Shown here: positions 1-13,677 of the stretch, in pieces
Layout: the number at the start of each line of letters is the position of its first letter
Position numbering within the stretch: position 1 is the stretch's first letter
Origin: Chrysopilus asiliformis
Lineage: Eukaryota; Arthropoda; Insecta; Diptera; Rhagionidae
Assembly (NCBI GenBank): GCA_964034945.1
Contig: OZ035961.1
Span: 76,758,188-76,822,187 of the forward strand
Direction of reading: 5' to 3'
Length of the DNA stretch: 64,000 nucleotides
Program-made: the position numbers and the translations under genes
Notes under the pieces: model-generated
The model's input: only the letters and a program-made list of their open reading frames with translations
What the model was told of the DNA's origin: nothing
Database searches by the model: none

Positions 1-3000
1 AATAAACAAAAATTGAATGCAAATAGTGAAATACCAATTGCAGGTAATTTTATTTTTCAGGTAGGTAGGTAAATAACAAATTACCAGTCCTTATTCTTCT
101 ATTGTTGGCAGTTTCTATTTTGGCAATTGATGTTTCCTCGGTGCTAGCTAGTAAGGGAATGAGCTGGAAATACAACACATATATGAGAACCACACACACA
201 TGAGCGATCGCTTGTTGTACACAACTAAAAAGTGAAGAAGCGTGTACGTCGGAAAGGCATTTTGAGGAATAAAAGTCGCCGCGATGGAATGACAAATGTA
301 CGTCGGCATTAATACAGGTAGAGTAGTTTAAAAATGACAGTTTTTAAAAAAACCTAGTCGTTCGTAGGCAGAAAAATATTTTTCGAGTATTTTTAAGATG
401 ACTGATGTGATATTGAAGATTCAAAATTTTGAAACGAGAGGACCTGTAAGGGAGAATTAACATTAGGGGGCTTTAAGGTGTGAAATTCGAAGTGCAACGT
501 CCTGTAAGGAAAATGCTATAGAAAAAGATGGGAATATGGCCCTCCAATATTATATGGATAAATTGTAGTGGATTTATTTTCTTTATTTTAGCTAGAATAG
601 CCAGATGGATTTAACAACAAAACTTTAGAAATTTCATTTTTTTTAAATGTGTTTCAAAATGTGGGTTTTTAGCCGATTTTTGGAGGCAGCCACAACATCC
701 CCTATTATATTCTTAAAAGTTTTATCTTATATAAAAACAAAACAACTTTAACGACGTATCGAATGTTACTAGACTGTAAAGTAATACTTGATGTTGTATA
801 TTGAATCACCCACTGGAATCAGTATCAGGTCAAATTTAATTGGAGAAACATATTTAACTGTTTATGCGCCTAATAAATTCAGTAGAACTAGTGGAATTAA
901 GATTCACCTAATTCGCTAAAAATTTCTGCAGTCGTTCCAATATCTCTAAGTTTGTCAATTCTGTCCATAAAATTGATCTATGAAAAGACAGTCGCAAGCG
1001 AATTTGAACAATATAAACTTTTAATTGTCTTTTATCCATTAAATCAACTTTTTCGATTTCGATTTCATTCGTCCATGACGGTTTAAAATGTTTTCCTTGG
1101 GAAACTTTTTTCTGTTCAAAGTTTTATACAAATACGAGTATAAAAAGGAAATGGAATTATCCCTTTTCCACTCTTTACAGTTTCCTGATGTTGTCTTTTT
1201 TCTTATTGCGAACAAAACACCCATGAATTTAAATATCTCCCATCTTTTTTGCCTTCCAATGTGACTTTTCTTCATTTGGAAATCTATAATTCAGCCCATC
1301 TACAAAGCAGATGAAAATCATTTTCAAGTTGGGGAAAATTTTTTTTACTACGACTTGTTATTTTGGCCGTGGATCGGGACCTTAGAACAAGAATAACTAC
1401 ATTTTGTGGAAAACGGAAAAACTCTAATATAAAACAATATCGTTGACATTGACAGTGTCAATAGAATAGAAATTTGAGGAAAAAAACCAAACGCCAATAT
1501 CAAATTGTCATTTTATAATGTGAATAATTTATTCTATGAAAATTTATTTCTCTCTTATACTTTTACCAGGTTATACGAAGTCAAATTTTATGGAAATTTT
1601 TGTTGGTATATTTTTTTGTTGGTAAAAGTTTTGCATTTATACGAGTTTTACAAACGAATACCATCACAAAAGATACCTCCTTATAAATTATATTCCCAAT
1701 AAAAATACTTTGTTTTTGTTTTGTCTGGTTTTTATTTCGTTACTTAAACTTGATATATTTTGTCGAAACTTTGAACTAATTTAATTTTTTACAAGAATAT
1801 CATAATTTGTTCTTAAAATTACAAGAGAATATATAAACATGTAGAAGAGTGAATGCAAAAAGAGTTTTCTCTCTTTAAATTCTACGAAAATTTTGATTTA
1901 TGAAAATGTTTTAAATTCTTCTTAATTTTATATAAATAATTAAAAATTTACGAAAACATTAAACATGTTTCTAGACTAAATGAAAATGTTTTGTTACATA
2001 AATTTTATTCAATTTTTGGTATCGTTTTAGCTTTTCATATGTTTTTTTTTAAATTTTATCCTTTCAACCATTTTTTTTTTGGTGTTTTATTTACAATTTT
2101 TGCCTTATATTTTTACAAAAAAAATTATTTTTTAGAGTAATTTTTGTACTTACAATTTAATTAAGGTTGATAGAATAAATTATTAATTTTTCAATATAGA
2201 GTTGCTTAGCTCAACGTTTGTGAAGTACATATCTCGTATTGGGCGGAGAGAATAAAATCTAGCATATGCTTTTACTACCACTTTAGTACATTTTACTACC
2301 AACTGCGATATGAATTTTGTACTAAAAACTGATAAATTTTGAGGAAAAGTATTTACTACAGTTTTTTCACTTCGTCCATTATCAAATCGCGGTTTTTCCT
2401 TGAAGGTTTGTAACATATTGATTTTAAATTTAAAATCTTGAAATAAAAAAATACATTTTCAATTAATTAGGTTCAAATATTTATAGATAATATAGAAAAT
2501 GTATTTTCTTTTCACCCGAAATATGTTTCATTTATGTAGGTATTATTTAATAAATTTTGCTTCATCTGCATTGAAATTGAAATTTAATATTTTCATATTC
2601 TTTGATCCAAAATCTTCTTGTATTTTTTGAACATACTCAATAATAGCAAAAAATATTAGTAAAATAATCAACAGTGATTCTCACATGCTTTCAAACTTTA
2701 TCGAGTTATGTTTTTTGTCCATTAAATTAAAGTAATATAAAGTACTTAAAATAAAGAAAAAATCCGACTTGAGGTGTCCAAATTAAAATTGACAAAAAAA
2801 ATAGGATATTTCTTGAAAACTACGTCATAATTTTAAGTTTAAATATGCGTGATTAAACAATAATATTTTTATAGACAATTTAGGATTCCGACCGTGGAAA
2901 ACTTTCCACTCCCAAACGCTTTTCCAAGCGCCCACCTTTTTCGACACATTTTGAAATTTCGAGTTATGAAAGGATTGGCGAAATCCTTTTCGGACTGTGC

Positions 3001-4160
3001 TTGGTAGATTGTTATTGTGAAATGCCTTAACAAAATGTGCCACGAGCGAATTCTTAAAAAAATACTGCAAGCTAAAATTGTTTAAGAGAAATAATCCTCG
3101 GGCGAAAACTTTCATTGTTTAAAATCAATTTTTAACTTCGATTTTGTTGAAATAACGTTCGTTTGGTCAGTTATTTAGAAGATCCTTTGATTTTCTACTG
3201 CTACTAAGATGCATTCATCAGGAATGTCTGCGAACTGTGCCGAACGAAGTTTCAATGGTGAGATGGAACAGTTGTTATTAAAAAAAAGTTTTCAATTTGT
3301 GGTTGAAAGATCATGGTCAAAGTGATGTTCGTCAAAGTGTTTTTATCAAAATGACATTTCGCAGTTGTCTCTATGTGAACATTAAGGAAACGTTATTTTG
3401 ACAAAGCTCTAAGCTTGATGTCGTTTAAAGCTTCAATCACCTTTATTATTTCCGTAAAATTCGAATGATATAAAAAATCCTCTTTCTAAATAAGATCTAT
3501 TTCAAATATCTCGTGAAAAGGAAATTTTGTTAAAATTTCAAGCAAATCGGTTCAAGCGTTTGTCGTCTTCCCCCTCTCATTCGACATAATCTCATCTGGA
3601 ACGCACATTGAAGAGAATCAAATCGGTCAACATATTTTGTTCATAAAGCATTTTTCGTCTTCCCCCTTCCTATCATAACCCTCAGCGCAGATTGCCCCAA
3701 AAAGGGTTGCGAAATTGGGGAGTCGATTTTTTAAACTATAATGCAACGAAAATGCGCTTCTATTTTTTGTACTTTTTGGCGACTTGGAATACCGAATGCG
3801 TTGTTCAGCAACGACAACTTATTTTTAAAGAATGATAAGCAAATTTAGATTTGCTCTATACAAAAGATTTTTATTTGAATACGTGAATTTATTTTGCAAA
3901 TATGAACCTTTTATTAAAAAAAAGTTGCTGCTGCACGAAGCATCCGGTATACCAAGTCGAATTACATGGGATTCAAGAAGAAATCTCGAAATAATTAAAA
4001 ACAAAAGTCTTAACCGACTTTGGTTGACTTTTGCTGTAAACAGAACCATTCTCGGTCAAAAAAAAACTCTATAATAACTTCAAAAGCCAATAAAAATTAT
4101 TTAGATGTATGTTTCAAATTCTCGTTTTTTTGCAAATAAATTAACAAAAACATCGATTAT
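1..4160. other. AT-rich stretch, no gene recognised
   Basis: No reading frame here shows convincing coding character; the frames of 60-100 codons are AT-driven. About 410-540 is a decayed relative of the 'tcctgtaagga ... attaggggg' Helitron-core unit found cleanly at 22.9 and 45.8 kb. About 3490-3680 resembles fly Helitron/DINE debris ('aaatttcaagcaaatcgg'). Confidence 0.5.
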
Positions 4161-4161
4161 T

Positions 4162-4235
4162 GGCGTGGATGGTTCAGCCAGCTAAGTGCTTGCCTTGTGA
4201 TCCAAAGAGCAGTGGTTCAAATCCCACTCAGGGCA
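4162..4235 (+). repeat. tRNA-like sequence, probable SINE head or tRNA pseudogene
   Basis: A near-consensus RNA polymerase III A box (TGGTTCAGCCAG, 4170-4181) is followed 32 bases later by an exact B box (GGTTCAAATCC, 4214-4224). The segment between does not close into a clean anticodon stem, so a functional tRNA is unlikely. A tRNA-derived SINE head or tRNA pseudogene fits better. I saw no second full copy of this piece here, so the SINE body and 3' end cannot be defined. Confidence 0.55.
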
Positions 4236-4867
4236 AAATAATTCGGTTTGAATTTAGGACTTTTCTCCTCATGAACCTAAACATGGACCAGTTTGGTCAA
4301 CTAACTAGAATTATTCTGGAATTATATATAAAAAAAATCATACGAAACATTGACATACCGAATTATTTAACAGTGTATTTGAGTTTTATAGTTTGTCGCT
4401 CTCTTTTTATTTTTAAAGTTTGTCGCTCTCTGTTCCTGAAGAACGTTCACGAGCCCTAAACAAAATTTCCCATGAATTAATTGAATGAATATACTGGAAT
4501 GACATACTGGAAATTCAAAAAATCCTGGAAACTCAATTTGTGGACAAAATATGGATGAAAATTTAAAGTTATTTTACCTGGGCAGAGTAGAGTCGATAAT
4601 GTCAACGGCAGGTGGCGAAGAAAGAAAGGAGTAAAAATATTATTGTGAAGAAAATAAAGATATTGAGCTACCTTCGATAAAATCAACAGATAACGGCTCT
4701 TCATTTCATTGAAAAACCTATGCATTGTGATTTTTTTTCCCAAAGAACGACGAAACATTGTTCACGAACCGAGGCATTATTTGGGCTCAAAAGTAGTTCA
4801 CCAACCGAAACATGCACGAAGTAATAAAATCCTGATTTTCTTTACTGCAATTTCACGCAGAGAAAAA

Positions 4868-5075
4868 ATAGTAATTCTGACTATTTTATAATGAGTGGGG
4901 CTAAAATAGTTAATTTCAAAATAAGTTAATTCAAATTAAAAAATAGTCAAAATCGACTATTTTCATAATAAATTTAACTACTTAATAGTAAAATTTACTA
5001 TTTTGTAGTTAAATTGACAATTTTTGTTATTGAAATTAACTGTTTTGTAATTTAAATTAACTATTCTAGTTATTC
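4868..5075. repeat. Block of alternating 'aatagt/actatt' motifs, possible MITE
   Basis: The segment is built from short direct and inverted copies of 'aatagttaa' and 'ttaactattt'. A 'cagagaaaaaatagt' start has a loosely inverted partner near 5065 ('actattctagttattctct'). The pattern suggests a decayed foldback element; no target duplication can be assigned. Confidence 0.3.
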
Positions 5076-7163
5076 TCTCGACTCCTACTTATAACATAGT
5101 TAGATTTACGTTAGATTTACTTTTTTGATGTAAAATTCTTAATTAAATCAAGTAATGAACTTTGTGTTAGAAATTAAGTTAATCACACACAGAACAGCAA
5201 ATCATTTGCTGACGTGGATAAATTAGATACCAAAATGCCATTATAGAAATAAAGTTTCTGGTTTTGCTAAAATCATCACAAAGCTTTTAAGTACACACAA
5301 AAATTTAGCATAAATAACATGATATAAACAAATAGTCATATGTAGATATGGCGTAACCCAATATGTGAGAATAGTACAATACTTGTAGGAGAAGAGATAA
5401 ATTATAAAAACCCAAGAAAACAAACTGGAAACATTTCCAAATCTGTATGCGTCAACATGCGAATAACTTATCGTTGGAATCCTACGATGGATAAAACATT
5501 TTGGGAACTAAAAGTATCGAAAACAAGTTAAATAAAATGGAAAACTTCTCTTATCAAGTTGTCTAGCTTTGCTTTATCCTCTTAAATCATTCACTCAACA
5601 ATCTTATCCCTTGCGTAAAGTTTCGTTTGTGTGATTTTTAGCAGTAGGCATAAGTAATGCGGCAAATTGTTTTATAAATGTTAAAAATCGTTTTTAGCTT
5701 TTAATCATTATCAAAAAAAAAATCTAGTCATATTTTTAACAAAAGCTAATTTTCGATGTTTAGCGTGCATTGTAAAATGTTTAGTTGATTTTATTTTTCT
5801 AATATTTATTAATTAATCAAGTTATCTAGACAATTCCTTTTAAGTTATCTAAACTATTCCTTTGGTAGACTATTCCTTTGAATTGCTCTTAAAAAACTAT
5901 AATTCTATCCGAACGTATACGAATTAAATAAAAATTCACTAAATTGGTTCAAAGGCATTGTAAATCGTCCATTAATCTTCTCTTGAATTTCTACTGTCGT
6001 ATCTACTATTCCTATTTCATCTTCTAGATTCTTTCTATTAAATACGAGTATATCGAGATATCTCTCTATTGACTACATTGAATTTAGGCCATTAGTTTCA
6101 GTGTGTTATTCAATTGTTTGCTTCTAAAAAATACAAGCAGAACCGAAATCTAGCAAAATTCGAATAAAAAAGTTTTTTCTATCTAAAAAATCCCATTCTT
6201 TCTATCCAGCAATAATTTCCATGAACTCCTGCTAGGTTTTATAAAGAAAATGGAAAATGTATGAAAGTTTGTTTTTCTTCTTGGTTTTACATTTTTTCGT
6301 GGTTTAATTTTCTTGACATTCTTATATACCTCCTAGCTAGAAATGTATGCAGGAAAACGGGATGAGAAGCTATCGATTTTATGTAGATTCCTTATACGAT
6401 TAAGGGTCGCGTGAGGGACATACATTAGACTTGCTGTCTGGGCCTGGGGGAGGATTTACCTTTTTTCAACAATTTCACAAGGCACATTTCTTTTCTACTG
6501 TCATTTGAAAAGGTTTACCGGAATTTTATTTTGTGAAATGGCATCAAATTTAGCACGTGAATAAAATAATTTTTCGCACTTATTGCCATCGGCATACCTC
6601 GAGGGTACCTTGGCGATGTAAGTTGAGTTGATGTAAAGCTTTATGACTGAAATTCATCACTTTGGTGACATATGATACATTTTCGCTAAAGTTAAGCTTA
6701 CCTAAATGGGTTTTGTTTAAAAAAAACTTAACATTATTTGTTTTTTAAAGAAACACCTGAGTGCTCATAAAACAACTAAAATGTATCAAAAGGGTAAATA
6801 GATTTTGTAAATTTTAATAACGAGATTATACTTTAGTAATAGGCACCAAAGAAATTTTCATTGGACTGTTGAGTTCTCAGTCGCAGACGCAATAGCACTT
6901 TGCGATTTTGCTTGACCCCGAGTGTGACTCTGTAGAGAACTAAACAAAAAAATTAGGTTTTTTTTTAAATTTAAATGTTTAGCCTAGGCCACACTAGTTT
7001 ATCCTAATGACGCTTAGGACGAACTAGTTATCCTAGGCTAAACTAGTTTAGCCAAAAATCGGATTTGGCCGGTAACACATAACCAGATTCAAAGAAAATA
7101 AAGTTTCCTGTGTTTTTTTAAACAATATTTTTTTTTCAACTTTGTAAGATATAATCATAATCA
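5076..7163. other. Non-coding stretch, nothing recognised
   Basis: No domain-bearing frame, RNA gene or clear element. About 6980-7065 contains several copies of 'ctagtt' with inverted partners, which may be a small decayed foldback. Confidence 0.45.
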
Positions 7164-7650
7164 GGGTATTCACAGTCCTCTTTTAAATTGCGAATAATTT
7201 TACCGCTCGGTAATTCAGTCAAATTTAACAGATTTTTACCGAGACGGTAACTTGGTTCATGTAAAAATGAATTACCGGATTCGATAATTGTAGACATGCC
7301 TTGAGTCGTGTTTTCCGGCCCGGTTATTCGGTATCAAGAATCAACCGCGGGTGGCGCTAGTAATGTTTTTAGTTGTCAAATTTTCTCGCTGGTTATCTCA
7401 TCGGACTGCAATTTTTTTCAATTTTGATAGCCGTTGCCACAATAGAAATTCAAAAGAATACATCAAACATGGATTGAAAGGTATGTGACATATTTTACAA
7501 TCAAATTCGCAGTTCATGATTTGGTCACGTATCAAATAAAAGCGCTGTTCTCAAATCTGTGCTGTGGGATGTTCACAGCAGAATATTTTCAGTCTTTTAA
7601 TATTACCGAAAACACCGAATACCCAAAATTAAAAGAGGACTGTGAATACC
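7164..7650. mobile_element. MITE with 'GGTATTCACAGTCCTCTTTT' termini
   Basis: The left end reads GGTATTCACAGTCCTCTTTT and the right end is its reverse complement (aaaagaggactgtgaatacc, 7631-7650). Inside are repeated 'attaccg/cggtaa' motifs. No long coding remnant remains. The flanking bases do not give an unambiguous target duplication, so the superfamily is open. Confidence 0.65.
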
Positions 7651-7744
7651 ATGAGTACTGCCAGAAACAAGTTCTACATATGGATCTAAGCACTGAGAGC
7701 TGTTTATAGTGAATAATGAATAAAAAATATCAGTAGTAATCAAT

Positions 7745-8292
7745 ACAAATCTTTCCTCTTATTTCGGAAAAAATATGTAAAAAAAATATTTCGTCAAATA
7801 TCTTGAGAATCGGAAAAAAGACAAGAAAATTTTATTTTCTATGAATCTGGTTACATACATTTTTCCCCAAAAACGTATAGTTTTCGAGAGATTTTTAAAA
7901 AAACTGATTTTTTTTCAAATTTCTTCAGAACCGTTAAAGATACAAAAAAAAATCATTAAAGAAAAAAATATAGAAAATATTATATATTTTTAATTTTGTT
8001 ATATTCATTTTTTCCCAAAAATGCATAGGTTTCGAGAAATTTTGAGAAAACGGTATTTTTTTCACAATAATTGTACGGAAGGTACCCATTATAGCTACCG
8101 TTACTTTCCCAAAAGTTGATAAAAAACTACGATTTCTTGAAAACTTATTTACAATAAATTTCAAGTTGGTAGGTCAAGGCGTTCTCGAGTTATTTAAGAT
8201 ACGTAAAACGGACAGACAGATAGACCGACAAAGATAGACCGGCGACAAAGCACATCCTCATAATTTTGACTAAAACGGATTTCGTATTGATC
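7745..8292 (-). repeat. Decayed mini-me/DINE-like dispersed repeat
   Basis: In reverse orientation this carries the features of the dispersed family seen at 21.8-22.5 kb: a degenerate gacagacagataga microsatellite (8210-8245) and a segment alternating 'ttttcgagagattttt' and 'cccaaaaatgcatag'. It is old and divergent. Confidence 0.5.
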
Positions 8293-9397
8293 AGAAATTT
8301 TTTATCTGCCCCTGTTCTGGAGCCGGTCTCCGTCATGAATACAATACTTTCTTTCTATAGAAAATAAAAGTAAAAAATTACAAAATAACAAAAAATTATT
8401 GTATGGGGGTACAACTTGAATATGCTGTGTATTCGGTGGGATCAGCTGAATGTAGTGTATTATGAACTGCTCCAACCTGACGAAACCATCAGGGGTTATC
8501 GCTACCCACAACAATTGATGCGCTTCAGCCGAGCATTGAAGGAAAAACGACCACAATATGAGCAAACACACTATATTTTGTTTTCAGCATGACAACGCTT
8601 GACCACAGAGGGCTGGAAGACAAGTGAAGGATAGAGTTAGACTAGCAAGTGATTGCTAAGGAAAAGATCTGCGTATTGGCGAAAGCCGCTGGGAAATCGG
8701 ATTCGTGGTTCAGGAGATAGCAGAAGAGGGGTTCCGGGGTAGGGGGAAGTAATAGAGTGAAATTATCAAACGGTTAGTAGAGAAATTTCCTACATTTTGT
8801 TGAAAGCCGCATCGAAATCAGGGGTCTTATCATGTATCTCGAATCGAAAATTAAATCGACTCGAACGCCGTACTCGAAAACAAATTGCATTGGTATCAAG
8901 TAAAACTTTCGTTTCGAGTAAAATTTACTGCCATAAATTAACCGAAAACAAGGAACCTGCTGGTAATTTGAAAAATCCGCGCTTACATTCAGTATTGAAC
9001 AGTTGTAAGTATTGGTTTAGCTTTTGAGTCATATTTTTTGTAAAATTAATAAGTGCCGGAAATGTTTAAAAAATGGAAATAAGGACCGAATAAAAGTGAT
9101 GAATGTAAAATAAGTGCCGGATTTTTATGAATGTGACGATGACGTTTTCAATCAAATAATTGTAAGAAAAGCAATACGGAAAGGACTGCGTTTAAAATTG
9201 GAAGAAAGTCGATCAATTTGTAACGTTAAACGCTACACTTCTCAAAGCAGTCAACGGGTTTTATGTTTTAGTAATCTAAAAATTCAACAATGGATAATAT
9301 TTTACGTCAAGTTCCAACCGTCTTACACGGAGAAGCCAATATAAAAAGCTTTTATCTAAATTTCGATTCGCGATATCTGATATAATATTATATCCAT
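8293..9397. other. No gene supported
   Basis: An 89-codon minus-strand frame (8302-8571) begins with a hydrophobic stretch but matches nothing I recognise and has no splice context I can defend. The rest is non-coding in appearance. Confidence 0.4.
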
Positions 9398-9553
9398 TCT
9401 GGTGTCCCGCAAGGTAGCCATATTGGACCCCTTTTACTTATTTTATTTGTAAATGATGTCACTTGCGTCGTAGAATATTCTCGGGTTTTAATGTTTGCTA
9501 ACGACTTTAAAATTTATAAGGTAATAACTAGAAGATACCAGGACAAGAAGTGA
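9398..9553 (+). pseudogene. Jockey-like LINE reverse transcriptase fragment
   Basis: This frame reads SGVPQGSHIGPLLLILF followed by VND and, 20 residues later, FANDFKIYK, then a stop. These are two adjacent core reverse-transcriptase blocks of non-LTR retrotransposons: the 'SGVPQGS.LGPLLF' block and the catalytic 'FADD' block, here FAND, with the first catalytic Asp changed to Asn. Nothing upstream or downstream continues the domain, so it is a short, dead fragment. Family membership rests on motif recognition; the Jockey-clade assignment is an inference. Confidence 0.8.
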
Positions 9554-11471
9554 CATTTTAAGGGGTATATTCGTTCTAGTTTTTGAGGCAAGACCTTTCA
9601 TTTGATACTGTTGGTATATATTTGCTTTATTTTCTTACAAGAGACATGCCTAAGAACCTTTAGCACGATCTGTCAAATATTTTCACACCAGTTTCATTTT
9701 TTTTTAAATAAATCCAGCCAGAGCTTAGGGGAAGACTCTTTAATGCCGAAGCGCAGCTCAGGATAATCGGAAGGACAAAAGGAGATGTTGGTTTATATTC
9801 TCCTTGAACTTCTGCGGGTCATAGTTCCTCCTCATTAACTTTACTGTACGAAAACGGGAAGGCTAAAGAAAGAAGTCGTGCGAGTTACGTTCCCAGACTT
9901 CACTTCCGTTTAACAAAAAATATAAAAAATTATAACATCGTCAAATTCCATAAATAATGAAATTTGACGAGCTTTTCAATAAGTTAAAATAATTCCAAGT
10001 GATGGGAATTGATTGAAAAGCAATTCTAACCGGATGCATACCAGACGGCAACCGTTCTCACGATAATTTTGCTTATTCAACAATTAAGCAAAATGTATCG
10101 ATTTTAATATTAAAAATATAATTAATATAATCAGTCTTGACTTAAGTCTGGGACGGTAACGACTCTCCGAAGAGTAGTCGAAAATTGTTTAAAAAGTTGT
10201 AAAGTTTTTGATAGTAATAAAGATTAATTTTTTGTTCTTAAAAAAGTTTCGTTTATTTTTATCAAACAATAAAAACTAAAACAACATAACTTGCGCGCGT
10301 GCAGCTGCACGAAAGGGTCTAGGGAAAGCATTTCCCATGGAAATATCTATTCATGAAAATTTCATGAAAATTTGTCCACCCGTTTGGCTTGTAGCCCGTA
10401 ACAAAAAGTTTACATTTATAGAAAAATATGCTCATTTGCTTTGCAGCAGTCAGGTAAAAATAGAAATGCTTTTGCAAACATTGAATATGGGATTGCACGC
10501 TTTTTTCAGCCCATGAAGAGTAAGTAAAAAGTCTCTATAACATCTGATTATGCTTAAAAGCGTTTTGAGGCTCATTTTTCTCTTTGACTTGTACAGTGAT
10601 TTTATATTAAATAGATTTCAAAGAATGGCAGACTTTCATGTCACAAGTTCAAAAAAAAATTTTTATCTGTAACCTAATAAAAATCGTCTATTATATAACT
10701 CTTCCATACATAAAAATTACACTGGGCCACTATTTTTACGTTTTCGGCGATATATTTTTTATCGAAGATGACTTACAAAATCTCCCCGTCTTAGAGCCAC
10801 TGCTGGAAGGGCTTTTTATAACAGAGGCAAATAAATTTAATATAAACTTTCTTTATTTAATTTATTTGGCGACAAACGTTTCTATGAAACATATCTGTAC
10901 TAAGCCTTTTTATGTAAATAGCTTTTTAGCTCTTTCATCCTTTATGTATAAAAAATCTTTTTTAAGCCGATTTCTTGCACTTTAAATAAACTATATCAAT
11001 GACTCAAGGACACCCTCGTAGATTTACAAAAATATCTTGAGTTTTTCTGGAAATCAATTGAAACACGAGTCTCCTGTTTAACTGCCTCCAGAAATCCCAC
11101 CACATCACTCCCACAGTTTTTTAAAGGGCACTGGTGTGGTGCTAATGGAAGGTTTGGGGAAACACTTTTGACTTTCATCTCAAACAGGTCATCAGACGTC
11201 TTTCACATAGTTTAACTTCCTTTATTCTTAAGGACATCGCACACATAAAACTAATAGCGCAGTTTGCATGACAAAAATCGGAGACTCAATTACATTCTTA
11301 TGACGAAGACAACTCTGGTAAATGTCTATAATATTAAGATTGTGAAAAATTAATTTACAACTTTTTGGAGTTATGACATTGTTGATCAACGTTGACAGAG
11401 GTTAGAGAAATTTGACTTCAAACGTGACACAAAACACAATAAAACAATTGTTTTTTATACATTTATCACCT
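9554..11471. other. Non-coding stretch, nothing recognised
   Basis: The 115-codon frame at 10638-10985 is dominated by Ile/Phe/Leu/Tyr codons expected from AT-rich DNA and has no recognisable domain. No RNA gene or terminal-repeat element was seen. Confidence 0.45.
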
Positions 11472-11934
11472 ACACAGAAACTACATTGACTTATATCTGG
11501 TGTACCAGCAAAACTGTACCTACACTAAATAGTCAGAGTCTACCAATCTGGTTTACCAGTTTTACTAGTAAGACAGAACTGTTATACTTTTTTCGTAGAC
11601 AGCGCTGGTATATCAGATTTTAACAGACAACAATATTCAAATGGCGGAAACTAAACTTTCAAGAAATGTTATATTGGGCCCTATCAATATTTTATGAGAA
11701 AACAAATGCCTATGGGAATGGGATGCACATTCAATATATTACAAAAAAGTAAATTTCAAAGGGCAGGGGTTGATACGTCCTCTTGCAATCATAATTTGTA
11801 GTTTCCCGCTCACTGAAATTTTGCTTGCGGAACTGGTTTACCAGAATTTGCCCGCCAAAGAAATTTTTCCAACTGTAAACTGTACCACTGAAAAGCTTAC
11901 CAGTGGTACAAGAAATTCAATGTAGTTTCTATGT
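11472..11934. mobile_element. MITE with 'ACAyAGAAACTACATTGA' termini
   Basis: The left end ACACAGAAACTACATTGA matches the reverse complement of the right end (tcaatgtagtttctatgt) with one mismatch. 'Ggtttaccag' and 'accagtggtac' motifs recur inside, giving a foldback character. No coding content; the target duplication is unclear. Confidence 0.6.
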
Positions 11935-12306
11935 TAACGAGTATCAACTTAAATTACTACACAAGTATTTTGAGTTTTACGTTTTCCCTTCAAAACTGGT
12001 ACAACTCAAAATAATACGGTTTTTAAAAATGGAAATCCATTCAAATGAACAGGATTGTGCCAACGACGTTACGAATACTCGTAATCACATTCTTATTTGG
12101 AAAAAGTTCGAATGTGTTGTCCGAATATTTCCCAGAATTTTCTTTCTTATGATAGGTCATAATCAAAGCTAGGCCGACTTCAGTAAATTTGAAACTTTAG
12201 TACCTACATGATCGGTACCAGTACATTGATGCCTTTACTAGTCTCCTCACCATCAATATCAATACCTTAAATACTGATACTTCACGAGCAGTACTAGTAC
12301 CTTAGA

Positions 12307-12466
12307 CCATGTTCAGATTGGTTGAAATAGTCCGCTTAATTCTAACAGAAACTGGCAACATTAAGGCAAGGTGAGGAAATGGGGCTCAGTCCCACTTCCT
12401 CACCTTGCCTAAATGTTGCAAGTTTCTGTATGAATTAGGCGGACTATTTCAACCAATGTGAACAGG
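12307..12466. mobile_element. Hairpin MITE
   Basis: Two arms of roughly 75 bases are nearly perfect inverted copies ('ttggttgaaatagtccgc' near the left end, 'gcggactatttcaaccaa' near the right), meeting near 12383. The surrounding sequence is full of 'agtac/gtact' motifs. This is a classic short foldback MITE. Confidence 0.75.
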
Positions 12467-12623
12467 CTCTTAAATATTGATAATAGCGCAAGGGTGCAGT
12501 ATCAGTACAAGAAGTACTGGTACTGCAAATTTCAGTTTTATTATGGTATTAGAAGATGTTGAGTAATTACTGAACTATACCCAAAGTGTGGCAATACCTT
12601 ATTTGATCAAGTATTTAAATTGT

Positions 12624-12776
12624 TTAAGTATTTTTGCCAAAATACTGAAATTTTTTGAGTATTTTTGCAAAATTACTGGAATTTTTCAAGTATTTTTGCT
12701 AAAGTATTGGATTTTTTTCAAATACTTTTGCAAAGATACTGCAATTTTCTCAAGTATTTCTTTGCGAATATTTTCG
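12624..12776 (+). repeat. Minisatellite, ~31-32 bp period
   Basis: Four to five imperfect tandem units of the form 'aagtatttttgcnaaantactgnaatttttt' with point differences between units. The period forces overlapping long frames that are not genes. Confidence 0.7.
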
Positions 12777-13677
12777 AAATACATTGTACTTGTACTGTAA
12801 TTTCAGTACCAGTACCGATGTTAAAGAACTGCCTTACTATTCTGCGTTAATGAAAAACTATTATATTACGTTGTGAAAAAGTCTCCACTAAGACAGTATT
12901 CGTATCCGTATTCGCGAATGTTAATATCAAATATTAGTGTTCGCATTCGCGAATATTGAAAATCAGACATTCGTAACATCCCTAGACACTCTTGAAATAT
13001 GTATCGAATTTTTGAGGGCTAAAATTTTAAATACGATAGCTGTGGCACAAATCAATCCCAATAATTCATACGTCGACAATTGGCCCGCTGTGGAAGAGAA
13101 ACACGGCTGTGAAATATGAAAATGGCAGAAAAATTTATTTAAGGTTCATGGACTCCAAGAACGATTATGTTTGATTGAATTTTAAGAATTTCATATTATT
13201 TGACAACATACCTGCCCTTACAACCCTACAACGTGTAATATTACGTATCTGTGTATGTTGAGTGCACAACTTGATTTACCTCTATGTTGATCAGCATCCT
13301 ATATCTAAAGGTACTTGAAGATATACATAATAATTTAGTACCAGAATTATTAAAGACATTTTCCAACTTCAAAGTCAGCTGAGGATAGGGTTACCAACCA
13401 TACTCTTTTAAGAGTTACTAGTACTCTTTTTCGACCTCTGAACTATTATACTCTAACTTTTTTTTAAAAAGTATTCTTTATACTCTTTTTTGATGCAGAA
13501 ATAGAATAAAGAAAAACCACTTAAAAATTCAAACATAATAGTTCACTGAACTTATTTATAACATTAAAAAATCAAGTACAATTTTCGCTGATGATTTGGC
13601 ATTTTCATATATTGTTTTTTGAAGCCGAATTGTAATTGACTGTGATATTGCCTTAAGGATATAAGTTCGACACACAC

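Noticed and set aside
4162..4235. Functional tRNA gene
   Set aside because: Good A and B boxes but no clean anticodon or acceptor stem pairing; better as a tRNA-derived repeat.
8302..8571. 89-codon minus-strand frame with a signal-like hydrophobic start
   Set aside because: No recognisable domain, no supporting splice or regulatory context; the hydrophobic start is common by chance here.
10638..10985. 115-codon plus-strand frame
   Set aside because: Composition is what AT-rich DNA gives (Ile, Phe, Leu, Tyr, Lys) and there is no domain, homologue or splice context I recognise.
12588..12850. Overlapping 61-70 codon frames
   Set aside because: Both are translations of a ~32-bp minisatellite.
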